Source of the DNA: Dryocola sp036489025
GTDB lineage: Bacteria; Pseudomonadota; Gammaproteobacteria; Enterobacterales; Enterobacteriaceae
Length of the DNA stretch: 64,000 nt
NCBI GenBank assembly: GCA_036489025.1
Contig: DASXGN010000018.1
Coordinates: forward strand, 61,963 to 125,962
Reading direction: 5' to 3'
Made by a program: the position numbers and the translations under genes. Below the pieces are notes generated by a model, which was not told the origin of the DNA, did no database searches, and worked only from the letters and a program-made list of their open reading frames with translations. Every line of letters starts with the position of its first letter. The stretch's first letter is position 1. This document shows positions 50,379 through 60,408 of the stretch, piece after piece.

Positions 50379-53012
50379 TTAGCGCGGCAGGGCGGTGCCC
50401 CACTGACGCCATTCTTTCGGCTCACTTTCCAGCAGCAGGAAGTGTTTGCCCGGTTCAGCCTTCGGCGCCAGAGGCGTGCCCGGAGGGGTGGCGAACGCAA
50501 TGCCGCCGCGGATGAACTGATTGAATGTCCCCGTTTTCACTACGCCGCCGGTCAGGCCGAAATCAAGGCTGTAGCCGGAAGCAAGCCAGAAGACCGAGCT
50601 GTCACGAACCAGATGCTGGAAGCGTTTACTGATGCGCAGGCCGACCATAACGCGGTCGGACAGGTTGCCCAGCGTCATCCCCGTCACGGTGCCGACTTCA
50701 ATACCGCGGAACAGAACCGGCGTGCCGATGCTGAGCGCACCTGCTTCCGGGACTTCAACCACGATGCTCAGGCCGTCGGAATAACGGGAATCGGTGATCG
50801 ACGCTTCCTGCAATTCAAAGTCGCGGCGAGGTGAACCACGGCCGGGTTCGACGTTGATGTACGGCTGGAGAATGGAATCCAGATGATCGATGCCCGCCGC
50901 GGAGATTTGCGGTGTGACCACCGAGAATCGCGTGCCGCCGCGGGCAAAAGTGGAAACATATTCCGGGTACAGCACCGCTTTGGCTTCGACTTCGCTGCGC
51001 GACTGGGTCAGATTCAGAGATTCAAGCTGGCCGATGTCTATCCCAAGATAGCGAATCGGCATGCCCGCGGAGAGCTTGCCTGCGTCGAAAGTATGCAGCG
51101 TTATCTGGCTGCCGACGGCTTTGGCCGCCGTTTCAGAAGCGTAAAGAATACGCTTATCGCCTTTGGTAAAGCCCGCGCCCGCGCCGCTGAGGTTATCAAA
51201 GCTTATCGCCCCTTTCAGCGCTCGCGAAAGCGGGGATGCCTGCACGGTTAGCCCGCTGCCGTTGAGCTGCACGCGCGCGCCGCCTTCGGCCCAGAACACG
51301 CTGCTGGAGGTCAGCAGTTTGCGATATTCCGGCTTGATATGTACGTCGATATCAAAGCTGTTAGCCTTCGGGCGCACGGTGATAATTTCGCCGACCTGGA
51401 ATTTTCGATAGAGCACGACCGAGCCGGTCTGAATGTCAGGCAGGCTGTCTGCCGTCAGGGTTAGCGTGGTCGTTGGCAAATCGCTGAGGCTATTTTCTAC
51501 CGCTTTTTCGAGATTGGCATACAGCGGATAGCTGGCTTTCATTTCGCCTTTATTGCCGGGGATAACGCGAATTCCGCCGCTGAGCCATTCGTTGGCGCTG
51601 GCGCCGAGGAACTCTACGCCGTCCATGCCTAGTTTGACGTCAATCCGGCTGTTAACCACGAACTTGCTGTCACCCTGAAGCAGGTGGCGATACTGCGGCT
51701 CGATGGCCACCGCGAAGCTGACGCCTTTTTGGCTGAGCGAACGTTCAAGCACCTGGCCAATCTGGATGCCGTGCAGGATCACGGGCTGGCCGGCATCGAT
51801 GCCGTAGCTTTCCGGCGCGGTGAGGTTAAGCGTCAGGACGTTGGGCTGCTGGAGCGGCGTTTTGTCGCCGGGTAGGATGACGAAATGGTCCTGCGGATCG
51901 CCTTCGCCCGGCACCAGCTCAAAGGTGCTGCCGGTGAGCAGGCTGCTGATGCTTGGATTGCTGAGCGATATCTTAGGGTTGCGCAGCTCAATGCGGGTGC
52001 CGGTGCGCATCAGATTGACGACGCTCGGGTCAACCGTCATCTCCCCGGTGACCGCGCCGCCCGGAATCAGGTTGAGCTTGGTCAGGGTGCCGACTTCCAG
52101 CCCCTGATACATCAGCGGCGTCGAGCCTGCTTTCAGGCCTTCACCGCCCGGAAGATCGAGTTTGACCAGCACGCCGCGCTGGCTGTGGGCCAGATCTTCA
52201 TAGAGGCCAAATTCATCGTCGGCTTTTGCCTGTTCGGAGGCTTCAGGCGAGTCAAAGGCAATGGCGCCGTTAACCAGCGCGGCCAGGCTTTCCAGCTGGA
52301 TTTGCGCGCCGCTGAGACCGATATTGGTTTTCACCCCGGAGACGTTCCAGAAGCGGCTGCCTTTCTTCACTAAACTGGTGAAACGGCGGTCGATCAGCAC
52401 GTCGATGGTGACGCCCTGTTTATTGGCGTTGATGGTGTAATCGTACACGCGGCCCACGGGGATTTTGCGGTAGTAAACCAGCGATCCGCTGTTCAGCGAG
52501 CCTAAATCCGGGGCGTGCAGGTGAATCATCAGCTCGCCGTTGTTCAGGCGATACTTCGGCTGCGTATCCAGCGCGGTGAAGTGTTCTTTCGGCTCGCCTT
52601 TGCCGGGCATCATGCCGATGTAGTTCCCGCCAACCAGCGCGTCAAGGCCGGAGACGCCCGCCAGCGAGGCCTTAGGCGTGACCAGCCAGAACTGGGTTTC
52701 ATCCCGCAGCGCGTCCTTCATGTCGCTTTTAATGCTGACTTTCACTTCAATTTTATTGAGGTTTTTGCCAAGGCTAACGCTTTGTACCGTGCCAACCTCA
52801 ACCCCCTGAAAACGAACGGGCGTGCGTCCGGCAACGATGCCGTCCGCCGAAACGAAGTCGATGGTGGCCGTGGTGCCTCGCTCTTGCCAGGTTGTCCAGA
52901 TAAGCCAGCTCGCAATGAGCAGGGCAATAAACGGCAGCAGCCAGAAGGGCGAAATCCGGCGTTTTGTTTTAATTCGCGCCTCAGTCGGTGAAGCGGGCGT
53001 TTCCTGACTCAT
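50379..53012 (-). CDS. letB: Intermembrane lipid transport protein LetB (seven MCE domains)
   Basis: Inner-membrane anchored protein whose seven stacked MCE rings form a tunnel across the periplasm for lipid movement between inner and outer membranes. The product is 877 aa, as in E. coli: short cytoplasmic N-terminus, one membrane helix (about 20-40), then repeated MCE modules beginning with G-xPVxxxGxxVG-type strands (for example GRTPVRFQGVEVGTV, STPLMYQGLEVGTL, GTPVLFRGIEVGTV). The ATG at 53012 (MSQETPASPTEA) lies 32 bases inside the end of letA, so the two are translationally coupled. Confidence 0.96.
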   Translation of the reverse strand: MSQETPASPTEARIKTKRRISPFWLLPFIALLIASWLIWTTWQERGTTATIDFVSADGIVAGRTPVRFQGVEVGTVQSVSLGKNLNKIEVKVSIKSDMKDALRDETQFWLVTPKASLAGVSGLDALVGGNYIGMMPGKGEPKEHFTALDTQPKYRLNNGELMIHLHAPDLGSLNSGSLVYYRKIPVGRVYDYTINANKQGVTIDVLIDRRFTSLVKKGSRFWNVSGVKTNIGLSGAQIQLESLAALVNGAIAFDSPEASEQAKADDEFGLYEDLAHSQRGVLVKLDLPGGEGLKAGSTPLMYQGLEVGTLTKLNLIPGGAVTGEMTVDPSVVNLMRTGTRIELRNPKISLSNPSISSLLTGSTFELVPGEGDPQDHFVILPGDKTPLQQPNVLTLNLTAPESYGIDAGQPVILHGIQIGQVLERSLSQKGVSFAVAIEPQYRHLLQGDSKFVVNSRIDVKLGMDGVEFLGASANEWLSGGIRVIPGNKGEMKASYPLYANLEKAVENSLSDLPTTTLTLTADSLPDIQTGSVVLYRKFQVGEIITVRPKANSFDIDVHIKPEYRKLLTSSSVFWAEGGARVQLNGSGLTVQASPLSRALKGAISFDNLSGAGAGFTKGDKRILYASETAAKAVGSQITLHTFDAGKLSAGMPIRYLGIDIGQLESLNLTQSRSEVEAKAVLYPEYVSTFARGGTRFSVVTPQISAAGIDHLDSILQPYINVEPGRGSPRRDFELQEASITDSRYSDGLSIVVEVPEAGALSIGTPVLFRGIEVGTVTGMTLGNLSDRVMVGLRISKRFQHLVRDSSVFWLASGYSLDFGLTGGVVKTGTFNQFIRGGIAFATPPGTPLAPKAEPGKHFLLLESEPKEWRQWGTALPR

Positions 53013-54225
53013 GTGCGTCCCAAAGTAGTCGGCTATCCAGCCATTCAACAGCAAGAATAGTTAAAATTACCGCCGCGCCAAAGTAAAACGCAGCCGGTCC
53101 CATGGTAAATGCCAGCAGCTGATCGCGATTGACCAGCGACATGGTGAGAGCAATAACGAAAAGATCCAGCATCGACCAGCGGCCAATCCAGGTGATAAAT
53201 CGCAGCAGTTGGATGCGCGTGCGCAGGCCCTTTTCACATTTGAAATGAATGCTGAGCAAAAGGGTGATCAGCACAATTACTTTCGTAAAAGGGACGAGAA
53301 TACTGGCGATAAACACGACGGCCGCCACGGGAATGTTGCTGCTGGCCAGCGAAATAATGCCCGACAGGATGGTGTCTTCCTGGCGTGAACCATTGACGTA
53401 AATGATGGATATGGGCAGCAGATTGGCGGGCAGCAGGAACATCAGCGAAGCGATAAGCGCTGCCCAGGATTTTTGCAGGCTTTGACGGCGACGATGGCGC
53501 AGCGGTATGTGGCAGCGCGGGCAGCGGCCACGTTTATCGGGAATTCCGGTGAAGTGGCAGCCGAGACAGACGCGTAGCTGAGCGTTGAACGCGCGCGGCG
53601 GGCGCTGCGGGTAGAAACGCTCCCAAAGCTGCTCGAGGTTCAGGTGAATCATCGTCAGCAGGCTTAATACCACCAGGGCGATAAAGGCGACCAGGCCAAC
53701 GCCGGGCTGCATGAAAGCATATTCTTTAACTTTGATGGAGGCCACGCCGACGCCGACCAGGTAAATATCGAGCATCACCCACTCTTTGAGCTTGTCGAGC
53801 AGCAGCAGAACCGGGCGTAAATTCATGCCCAGAATATTCCCGAAATAAAGCCAGGCGATGGCGACAACCAGCGTGGCGGGTGCGCCTACGGCGCAAAATA
53901 GCACCATCGCGGCGGTGATCGGATCGCCCTGGCTGGTCATCTGCCAGATGCCCTGGAAGACGTTAGCATCGATTTTTGTCCCCAGCAGATAGATACGCAG
54001 CAGCGGCTCGGAGAAGGCCACGGGCATCAGCAGCAGTATGGCAACCGCCATCGCCGCCAGGCGCGTTAACGACCAGTCTCGCCCGTGATGCACTTTGGCA
54101 TCGCAGCGTGGACAGTAGGCGCTTTGGGAGGATTTCACCGCGGGCAGGGAGAAAAGGGTATCGCATTGGGGACAACGCTGATAACGTGCCTGCGGCAAAA
54201 CCTGACTAATGGCGTGTATTTTCAT
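52981..54225 (-). CDS. letA: Lipid transport inner-membrane protein LetA
   Basis: Partner of LetB, thought to load or extract lipids at the inner membrane. PqiA-like architecture: two zinc-ribbon-type CxxC pairs ahead of each membrane module (CPQC with CPRC near the N-terminus; CLGC with CPRC near residue 225-245) and two blocks of four hydrophobic helices. From ATG 54225 the protein is 414 aa; a GTG at 54270 would give 429 aa, nearer the 427 of E. coli, but the extra residues do not resemble it. Both have weak ribosome sites, so the start is uncertain. Confidence 0.92.
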   Translation of the reverse strand: MKIHAISQVLPQARYQRCPQCDTLFSLPAVKSSQSAYCPRCDAKVHHGRDWSLTRLAAMAVAILLLMPVAFSEPLLRIYLLGTKIDANVFQGIWQMTSQGDPITAAMVLFCAVGAPATLVVAIAWLYFGNILGMNLRPVLLLLDKLKEWVMLDIYLVGVGVASIKVKEYAFMQPGVGLVAFIALVVLSLLTMIHLNLEQLWERFYPQRPPRAFNAQLRVCLGCHFTGIPDKRGRCPRCHIPLRHRRRQSLQKSWAALIASLMFLLPANLLPISIIYVNGSRQEDTILSGIISLASSNIPVAAVVFIASILVPFTKVIVLITLLLSIHFKCEKGLRTRIQLLRFITWIGRWSMLDLFVIALTMSLVNRDQLLAFTMGPAAFYFGAAVILTILAVEWLDSRLLWDAHESGNARFTD

Positions 54226-54393
54226 TTTTCGTCTTAGGCCAGGATAACCGGTGCGGCATGGCGGACTCACTTTGCGATGAATTATTCACTAAGCCTATAG
54301 TAATTCATAAAATGATACACCTTGTCGCTCGGCGCATTTAGTGCTTATTTTAGTATGCTATGCAGTAGCGTCAGACAACAAAATGGTTACTCA

Positions 54394-54882
54394 ATGAACA
54401 AAGAACAATTTTACGCGGATCTGAATCGCGATTTCAGCGCATTAATGGCAGGTGAAACAAGTTTTCTGGCTACGCTGGCTAACACCAGCGCGCTGCTCTT
54501 TGAGCGCCTCGACGGCGTGAACTGGGCGGGATTTTATCTTCTGGAAGCCCAAACGCTGGTTTTAGGTCCATTCCAGGGGAAAATTGCCTGCGTGCGTATT
54601 CCGGTAGGTAAAGGTGTTTGCGGTACCGCTGTGTCCAGCGGTGAGGTTCAGCGCGTCGAAGATGTGCATGCTTTTGACGGCCATATCGCCTGCGACGCCT
54701 CAAGTAATTCCGAAATTGTCTTCCCGCTGCTGGTGAACGACGAGATTATCGGGGTTCTGGATATCGACAGCACGGAATACGGGCGCTTCACGCCTGAAGA
54801 CCAACAGGGCCTATCCCAACTGGTTACGCAGCTTTCACAGGTGCTAACCGCTACGGATTATAAAAAATTCTTCACTCGATAG
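54394..54882 (+). CDS. msrC: Free methionine-(R)-sulfoxide reductase MsrC
   Basis: GAF-domain enzyme reducing free (not protein-bound) methionine R-sulfoxide. The product is 162 aa (E. coli 165). Three conserved cysteines needed for catalysis and disulfide exchange are present in KIACVRIP, KGVCGTAV and HIACDASS. I use ATG 54394 (MNKEQFYADLNRDF), matching relatives; the frame is open upstream to 54322 without similarity. It is divergent from letA and upstream of proQ. Confidence 0.94.
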   Translation: MNKEQFYADLNRDFSALMAGETSFLATLANTSALLFERLDGVNWAGFYLLEAQTLVLGPFQGKIACVRIPVGKGVCGTAVSSGEVQRVEDVHAFDGHIACDASSNSEIVFPLLVNDEIIGVLDIDSTEYGRFTPEDQQGLSQLVTQLSQVLTATDYKKFFTR

Positions 54883-54902
54883 CATGATAAGCAACGGATA
54901 AC

Positions 54903-54931
54903 GTGGCATTTGCCGATGGCGTCATTATAAT
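54903..54931 (+). promoter_or_regulatory. Probable proQ promoter
   Basis: GTGGCA (54903-54908) and a perfect TATAAT (54926-54931) are 17 bases apart, about 55 bases before the proQ start codon. Confidence 0.6.
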
Positions 54932-54985
54932 GTCGCCTGTTCATGCCGCGGTTTGTTGGCAACTCCGTTGTAATCAGGAAATTTC

Positions 54986-55672
54986 ATGGAAAATCAACCC
55001 AAGTTGAATAGTAGCAAAGAAGTTATCGCCTTTTTGGCAGAGCGTTTCCCACAGTGTTTTAGCGCTGAAGGTGAAGCTCGCCCCCTGAAGATCGGGATCT
55101 TTCAGGATTTAGTCGCGCGCGTTGAAGGCGAAATGAGCCTCAGTAAGACTCAGCTCCGCTCCGCGCTACGTCTTTATACTTCAAGCTGGCGTTACCTTTA
55201 CGGTATCAAAGTCGGTGCCACTCGCGTCGATCTGGACGGCAACCCTTGCGGTGAGCTGGACGAGCAGCACGTAGAACATGCCCGCAAACAGCTTGAAGAA
55301 GCTAAAGCCCGCGTCCAGGCCCAGCGTGCCGAACAGCAGGCGAAAAAGCGTGAAGCTGCAATCGCCAACGGTGAGACTGTCGAAGACAAGCCTCGTCGCG
55401 AACGCAAACCACGCCCGGCGCAGGCTCCACGTCGTAAAGAATCAGCAGAACGTAAACCGCGTGCTGATAAGCCGGCAGCTCAGGCTCCGCGCGAAGAAAA
55501 ACGCACGCCAGTTACGGATATTTCGGCTCTGCAGGTTGGGCAGGCAATTAAAGTCAAAGCGGGTAACAACGCGATGGATGCCACCGTACTGGAAATTACC
55601 AAAGATGGCGTCCGTGTACAGCTGACTTCTGGTATGGCAATGATTGTACGCGCAGAACACTTGTCGTTCTGA
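54986..55672 (+). CDS. proQ: RNA chaperone ProQ
   Basis: FinO-domain RNA-binding protein that binds many sRNAs and mRNA 3' ends and affects expression of the osmoprotectant transporter ProP. The product is 228 aa (E. coli 232): N-terminal FinO/ProQ domain (about 1-120, with RPLKIGIFQDL and LRLYTSSWRYL), a highly basic Lys/Arg/Ala/Pro linker (about 120-180), and a C-terminal Tudor-like domain (VGQAIKVKAG to the end). prc starts 20 bases downstream and is probably co-transcribed. Confidence 0.97.
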   Translation: MENQPKLNSSKEVIAFLAERFPQCFSAEGEARPLKIGIFQDLVARVEGEMSLSKTQLRSALRLYTSSWRYLYGIKVGATRVDLDGNPCGELDEQHVEHARKQLEEAKARVQAQRAEQQAKKREAAIANGETVEDKPRRERKPRPAQAPRRKESAERKPRADKPAAQAPREEKRTPVTDISALQVGQAIKVKAGNNAMDATVLEITKDGVRVQLTSGMAMIVRAEHLSF

Positions 55673-55692
55673 AACGGAGGCCAGACCCGGGC

Positions 55693-57741
55693 ATGAACAA
55701 ACTCTTTAAGCTTACGGCCGTCGCGAGCCTGTTGTTTCTGGCAGGCAGCGCGTTTGCCGTTGAGAACATCACGCGTGCTGACCAAATCCCGCAGTTAAAG
55801 GAAGAAGCTCAGCATGCCACGGTGAGTGAGCGCGTGACTTCGCGCTTTACTCGCTCGCATTACCGCCAGTTCGATCTTGACCAAAACTTCTCCGCCAAAA
55901 TTTTCGACCGCTACCTTAATCTGCTCGACTACAGCCACAACGTGCTGCTGGCCAGCGACGTTGAGCAGTTCGCAGCCAAGAAAAGCCAGATTGGCGATGA
56001 GCTTCGTTCAGGCAAGCTGGATGTGTTTTACGATTTGTATAACCTGGGTCAAAAGCGCCGTTTTGAACGTTATCAGTACGCGCTGAAGGTGCTTGAAAAG
56101 CCGATGGATTTCACCGGCAACGACACGTTCAACCTCGACCGCAGTAAATCACCCTGGCCGACCAGCGTTGATGAGCTGAATAAGCTGTGGGACGGCAAGG
56201 TTAAGTATGACGAGCTCAGCCTGAAGCTGACCGGGAAGAACGAGCAGGAAATTCGTGAGACGCTGACCAAGCGCTATCAGTTTGCCATTCGCCGCCTGGC
56301 GCAAAGCAACAGCGAAGACGTTTTCTCCCTGGCGATGACCGCGTTCGCGCATGAAATCGACCCGCATACCAACTACCTTTCTCCACGCAATACCGAACAG
56401 TTCAACACGGAAATGAGCCTGTCGCTTGAAGGCATCGGTGCTGTGCTGCAAATGGACGATGACTACACGGTCATCAATTCCATGGTGGCGGGCGGCCCGG
56501 CGGCTAAGAGCAAGGCGATTACCGTAGGCGATCGTATTGTTGGCGTAGGCCAGACCGGCAAAGGCATGGTCGATGTTATCGGCTGGCGTTTAGATGACGT
56601 GGTTGCGCTCATCAAAGGACCGAAGGGCAGCAAAGTGCGCCTCGAAATCCTGCCGGCAGGTAAGGGCACCAAAACCCGTATCGTGACGCTAACGCGCGAG
56701 CGTATTCGTCTTGAAGATCGCGCGGTCAAACTCACCGTGAAAACCGTGGGCAAAGATAAAGTTGGCGTGCTGGATATTCCAGGCTTCTACGTTGGCCTGA
56801 CGGATGACGTCAAGGTTCAGCTGCAGAAGATGGAAAAACAGAACGTGAAGAGCGTGATCATCGATCTGCGCTCTAACGGCGGCGGCGCATTGACGGAAGC
56901 GGTTTCGCTGTCCGGCCTGTTTATCCCAAGCGGCCCGGTTGTCCAGGTGCGTGATAATAACGGTAAAGTCCGTGAAGATAGCGATACCGACGGCGTGGTG
57001 TATTACAAAGGTCCGCTGGTGGTCATGGTCGACAGATTCAGCGCCTCGGCGTCGGAAATTTTCGCCGCCGCGATGCAGGACTACGGACGTGCGCTGATTG
57101 TTGGCGAGCCAACCTTCGGTAAAGGCACCGTGCAGCAGTATCGCTCCCTGAACCGTATCTACGATCAGATGCTGCGCCCGGAATGGCCTGCTCTGGGCTC
57201 CGTGCAGTACACCATCCAGAAGTTCTACCGCATCAACGGCGGCAGCACTCAGCGTAAAGGTGTCACGCCGGATATCATGATGCCAACCGGCACGGAAGAG
57301 ACGGAAACGGGTGAGAAGTTCGAAGATAACGCCTTACCGTGGGACAGCATCAACGCTGCTACCTACGTTAAGTCGGGCGATTTAGCGCCGTTTGAACCTC
57401 AGCTGCTGAAGCTGCATCAGGATCGTATTGCCGCCGACCCTGAATTCCAGTACATCATGAAGGACATCGCCCGTTTCAATGCTCTGAAAGAAAAGCGCAA
57501 CATCGTTTCCCTGAATCTCGCCCAGCGCGAGAAAGAAAACCAGGAAGACGACGCGACGCGTCTGGCGCGTATCAACGACCGCTTCAAGCGCGAAGGCAAA
57601 GCGCCGCTGAAAAAACTCGAAGATTTGCCGAAGGATTATCAGGAACCCGATCCGTATCTTGATGAAACGGTTCACATTGCCCTCGACCTTGCGAAAGCAG
57701 AGCAGGGCAAGCCGGTTGATACGCCGGCAGCCGCGAAGTAA
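55693..57741 (+). CDS. prc: C-terminal processing peptidase Prc (Tsp)
   Basis: Periplasmic serine protease of family S41 that degrades proteins by their C-terminal tails, processes penicillin-binding protein 3, and controls MepS with NlpI. The product is 682 aa, as in E. coli. A signal peptide ends in AFA (about residue 22); a PDZ domain lies near 240-320 (LEGIGAVLQMDDDYTVI onward). The Ser-Lys dyad reads Ser452 in FSASASEIF and Lys477 in FGKGTVQQ. A strong terminator follows. Confidence 0.97.
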   Translation: MNKLFKLTAVASLLFLAGSAFAVENITRADQIPQLKEEAQHATVSERVTSRFTRSHYRQFDLDQNFSAKIFDRYLNLLDYSHNVLLASDVEQFAAKKSQIGDELRSGKLDVFYDLYNLGQKRRFERYQYALKVLEKPMDFTGNDTFNLDRSKSPWPTSVDELNKLWDGKVKYDELSLKLTGKNEQEIRETLTKRYQFAIRRLAQSNSEDVFSLAMTAFAHEIDPHTNYLSPRNTEQFNTEMSLSLEGIGAVLQMDDDYTVINSMVAGGPAAKSKAITVGDRIVGVGQTGKGMVDVIGWRLDDVVALIKGPKGSKVRLEILPAGKGTKTRIVTLTRERIRLEDRAVKLTVKTVGKDKVGVLDIPGFYVGLTDDVKVQLQKMEKQNVKSVIIDLRSNGGGALTEAVSLSGLFIPSGPVVQVRDNNGKVREDSDTDGVVYYKGPLVVMVDRFSASASEIFAAAMQDYGRALIVGEPTFGKGTVQQYRSLNRIYDQMLRPEWPALGSVQYTIQKFYRINGGSTQRKGVTPDIMMPTGTEETETGEKFEDNALPWDSINAATYVKSGDLAPFEPQLLKLHQDRIAADPEFQYIMKDIARFNALKEKRNIVSLNLAQREKENQEDDATRLARINDRFKREGKAPLKKLEDLPKDYQEPDPYLDETVHIALDLAKAEQGKPVDTPAAAK

Positions 57742-57747
57742 TCCCTC

Positions 57748-57777
57748 AACGGGCACAGAAAATGTGCCCGTTTTTTT
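57748..57777 (+). terminator. prc terminator
   Basis: AACGGGCACA, loop GAAAA, TGTGCCCGTT, with seven T residues: a 10-bp stem and a strong T-run. Confidence 0.93.
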
Positions 57778-57932
57778 ATCGATTTCAAGCCACGTCAACC
57801 CCGCCGTTGTTAAATGTAAAGTTATGTATTATTAACCACTTGTGATGCAATGATGCTTGAAAATGGCAGGCTTGCCCCTACGATGTGGGGTAACGCACAG
57901 TGCGTATTTTTAACCGAGGTAAAAAGAAAATT

Positions 57933-58814
57933 ATGATGCGTATCGGGCTTTTCCTGCTGACCAACCTTGCGGTTATGGTCGTTTTCGGACTGGTGCTAAG
58001 TCTGACAGGGATCCAGTCAAGCAGCGTCTCCGGTCTGATGATCATGGCGGTATTGTTTGGCTTCGGGGGTTCAATTATTTCACTGCTGATGTCGAAATGG
58101 ATGGCGTTGCGTTCGGTCGGCGGGGAAGTGATTGAGCAACCGCGTAATGAAACAGAACGCTGGCTGATGCAAACCGTCGGTCGTCAGGCCCAGCAGGCGG
58201 GCATTGCCATGCCGCAGGTGGCTATTTATCATGCGCCGGACATCAATGCTTTTGCCACCGGCGCGCGCCGCGATGCTTCGCTGGTCGCCGTCAGTACCGG
58301 CCTGCTGCAGAACATGAGTCGCGATGAAGCTGAGGCCGTGATCGCTCACGAAATCAGCCATATCGCCAACGGTGATATGGTGACCATGACGCTGATTCAG
58401 GGCGTGGTGAACACCTTCGTTATCTTTATTTCACGTATCATCGCGCAGGTGGCTTCCGGCTTCCTGTCCGGGAACCGCGATGAAGGCGAGAGCAGCAACG
58501 GCAACCCGCTGGTTTACTTTGCCGTGGCAACGGTGCTGGAGCTGGTGTTTGGTATTCTGGCCAGCATCATCACGATGTGGTTCTCGCGCCACCGTGAATT
58601 TCACGCCGATGCCGGTTCTGCGAAGCTGGTTGGCCGTGAAAAAATGATTGCCGCGCTTCAGCGTCTGAAAACCAGCTATGAGCCGCAGGAAGCCAGCAGC
58701 ATGATGGCGTTCTGCATCAACGGTAAGGCGAAATCCATGAGCGAGCTGTTCATGACGCACCCGCCGCTGGATAAACGTATTGAAGCGCTGCGCAGCGGCG
58801 AATATCTGAAGTAA
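57933..58814 (+). CDS. htpX: Membrane metalloprotease HtpX
   Basis: Inner-membrane M48 zinc protease that helps degrade damaged membrane proteins together with FtsH; controlled in E. coli by heat shock and the Cpx system. The product is 293 aa, as in E. coli, with two N-terminal membrane helices, zinc motif HEISH (His139-His143), two more hydrophobic segments, and the third ligand Glu in HREFHAD. I use ATG 57933 (MMRIGLFLLTNL); the frame is open to 57900 without need. Confidence 0.96.
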   Translation: MMRIGLFLLTNLAVMVVFGLVLSLTGIQSSSVSGLMIMAVLFGFGGSIISLLMSKWMALRSVGGEVIEQPRNETERWLMQTVGRQAQQAGIAMPQVAIYHAPDINAFATGARRDASLVAVSTGLLQNMSRDEAEAVIAHEISHIANGDMVTMTLIQGVVNTFVIFISRIIAQVASGFLSGNRDEGESSNGNPLVYFAVATVLELVFGILASIITMWFSRHREFHADAGSAKLVGREKMIAALQRLKTSYEPQEASSMMAFCINGKAKSMSELFMTHPPLDKRIEALRSGEYLK

Positions 58815-58834
58815 GCCGTTTTAAAAAGTAAAAG

Positions 58835-58861
58835 GCGTGCCCGCAACGGCACGCTTTTTTT
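58835..58861. terminator. Terminator between htpX and yebQ
   Basis: GCGTGCC, 6-base loop, GGCACGC, then seven T residues; A residues precede the stem, so it may also serve the convergent yebQ. Confidence 0.88.
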
Positions 58862-60233
58862 ATGCCTGCGCTCCTGGCTGGGAGAGGCGCAGACTGCTGA
58901 CTATTGCCGCCAGAGTCGCGAAACTTCCCGCCAGCAGAAGCGAAGCATGGGTTCCGTGCTGGTGGAACATATTGAACATCAAAGCTACCAGCGCGGCCCC
59001 GCTGCTTTGCCCAAGCAGGCGAGCTGTACCCAGCATCCCGCTCGCGCCGCCGCTGCGGTGGCGAGGCGCAGAGGCAATAATCGTATGGTTATTGGGTGAC
59101 TGAAACAGGCCGAATCCAGCCCCGCATAAAATCATTCGCCAGACGATATCCGCATCGCTCGGGTTGTGCGGCAGAAGAGCCAAAGCAAAAAGACCTGTCG
59201 CCATCACGGCGAGCCCGATTCCCCCAAGTAATCCCGCATGAACGCGTTCAATCAGATAGCCCGCCAGCGGAGCCATCACCATGGTGGCCAACGGCCACGG
59301 GGTCAGCAGCAGCCCGGTATCCACCTCGCTGCGGCCAAGCACCGTCTGCAGGAAAAAGGGCAGGGAGACAAAGGCCAGCATCTGGGCGGCGAAAGAGCAG
59401 ACTGAGGTCCCCATCGATAGCGAAAAAATAGGGATGCGCAGCAGGTCCACGGGCAAAATGGGGAAGGGCAGCGCCAGCTGGCGACGAATGAAAAAGTAGC
59501 CGATAACTACCAAAGCTATTAGTTCGCCGAGGATCAGCGTGCCCGACTGCCCCTGCGAGAAGCCGCTGATGGCTGAGATAAGCAGGCCGAACGTCAGGGC
59601 GTTCATTATGGCGCTCGGAATATCAAAGCGTTGCCCCTGAGCCTTTTGCTGATTAGGCGGCAGAAAACGTAACGCGAGAATCAGCGCCAGAATGCCAATC
59701 GGCACGTTGATTAAAAAGAGCCATTGCCAGGAGGCGACGGAAAGTATGGCCGCGGCGATAGTTGGCCCGGCGGCTGAAGATACGGCAACGATAAAGGAGT
59801 TAATCCCCATTCCCCGGCCCAGAAAGCGCTGCGGATAGATAAGCCTTATCAGCGCCGTATTCACGCTCATTAAGGCTGCGCCACCAAAACCTTGCAGGAT
59901 GCGGGCAAAGGTCAGCATCGGCAGTGAAGTGGAAAGGGCGCAAAAAAGTGACGTCAGGCAAAAAAGAACCAGCCCGCACTGATAAACACGACGATAGCCA
60001 AAAAGGTCGCCTAAAAAGGACATCGATAACAGGGAAACGATAATCGCGATCTGGTAACTGTTTACTACCCAAATCGATTCGGCGGGGCTGGCATTCAGGT
60101 CGTGAGCGATTGTCGGTAAGGCTACGTTGGCAATGGCCCCGTCCAGCACCGCCATGGTAATACCGAGGGCAATGGCGAAGATGGCACCATAGCGTTGCGG
60201 CGTGGGCAGGCCGTCAGCGAAAGTTTTGTCCAT
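58860..60233 (-). CDS. yebQ: MFS transporter YebQ (DHA2 family)
   Basis: Inner-membrane drug:proton antiporter-like protein of 457 aa, as in E. coli YebQ; about 14 hydrophobic segments. DHA2 features are visible, including LDGAIANVALPTIAHDL in helix 1, SYQIAIIVSLLSMSFLGDLFGYRRV as motif A region in part, and the antiporter-type motif around RILQGFGGAALMS. Substrates are not established. It is divergent from kdgR. Confidence 0.9.
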   Translation of the reverse strand: MDKTFADGLPTPQRYGAIFAIALGITMAVLDGAIANVALPTIAHDLNASPAESIWVVNSYQIAIIVSLLSMSFLGDLFGYRRVYQCGLVLFCLTSLFCALSTSLPMLTFARILQGFGGAALMSVNTALIRLIYPQRFLGRGMGINSFIVAVSSAAGPTIAAAILSVASWQWLFLINVPIGILALILALRFLPPNQQKAQGQRFDIPSAIMNALTFGLLISAISGFSQGQSGTLILGELIALVVIGYFFIRRQLALPFPILPVDLLRIPIFSLSMGTSVCSFAAQMLAFVSLPFFLQTVLGRSEVDTGLLLTPWPLATMVMAPLAGYLIERVHAGLLGGIGLAVMATGLFALALLPHNPSDADIVWRMILCGAGFGLFQSPNNHTIIASAPRHRSGGASGMLGTARLLGQSSGAALVALMFNMFHQHGTHASLLLAGSFATLAAIVSSLRLSQPGAQA

Positions 60234-60408
60234 GCGGATAGGGTAACTTTGGGAGGTAATTGTATGAGTTATCAGTTTAGCACCAATAATTCCGGGGTAT
60301 GTCGCAGATTTGTAACGAAATAGCAGAGTTACATTGCGATAGACCGGGCGTCAATTTATACTAAAAACTCGTTCTGATTTTTATAAAACACATGCGATGA
60401 GGTGATTA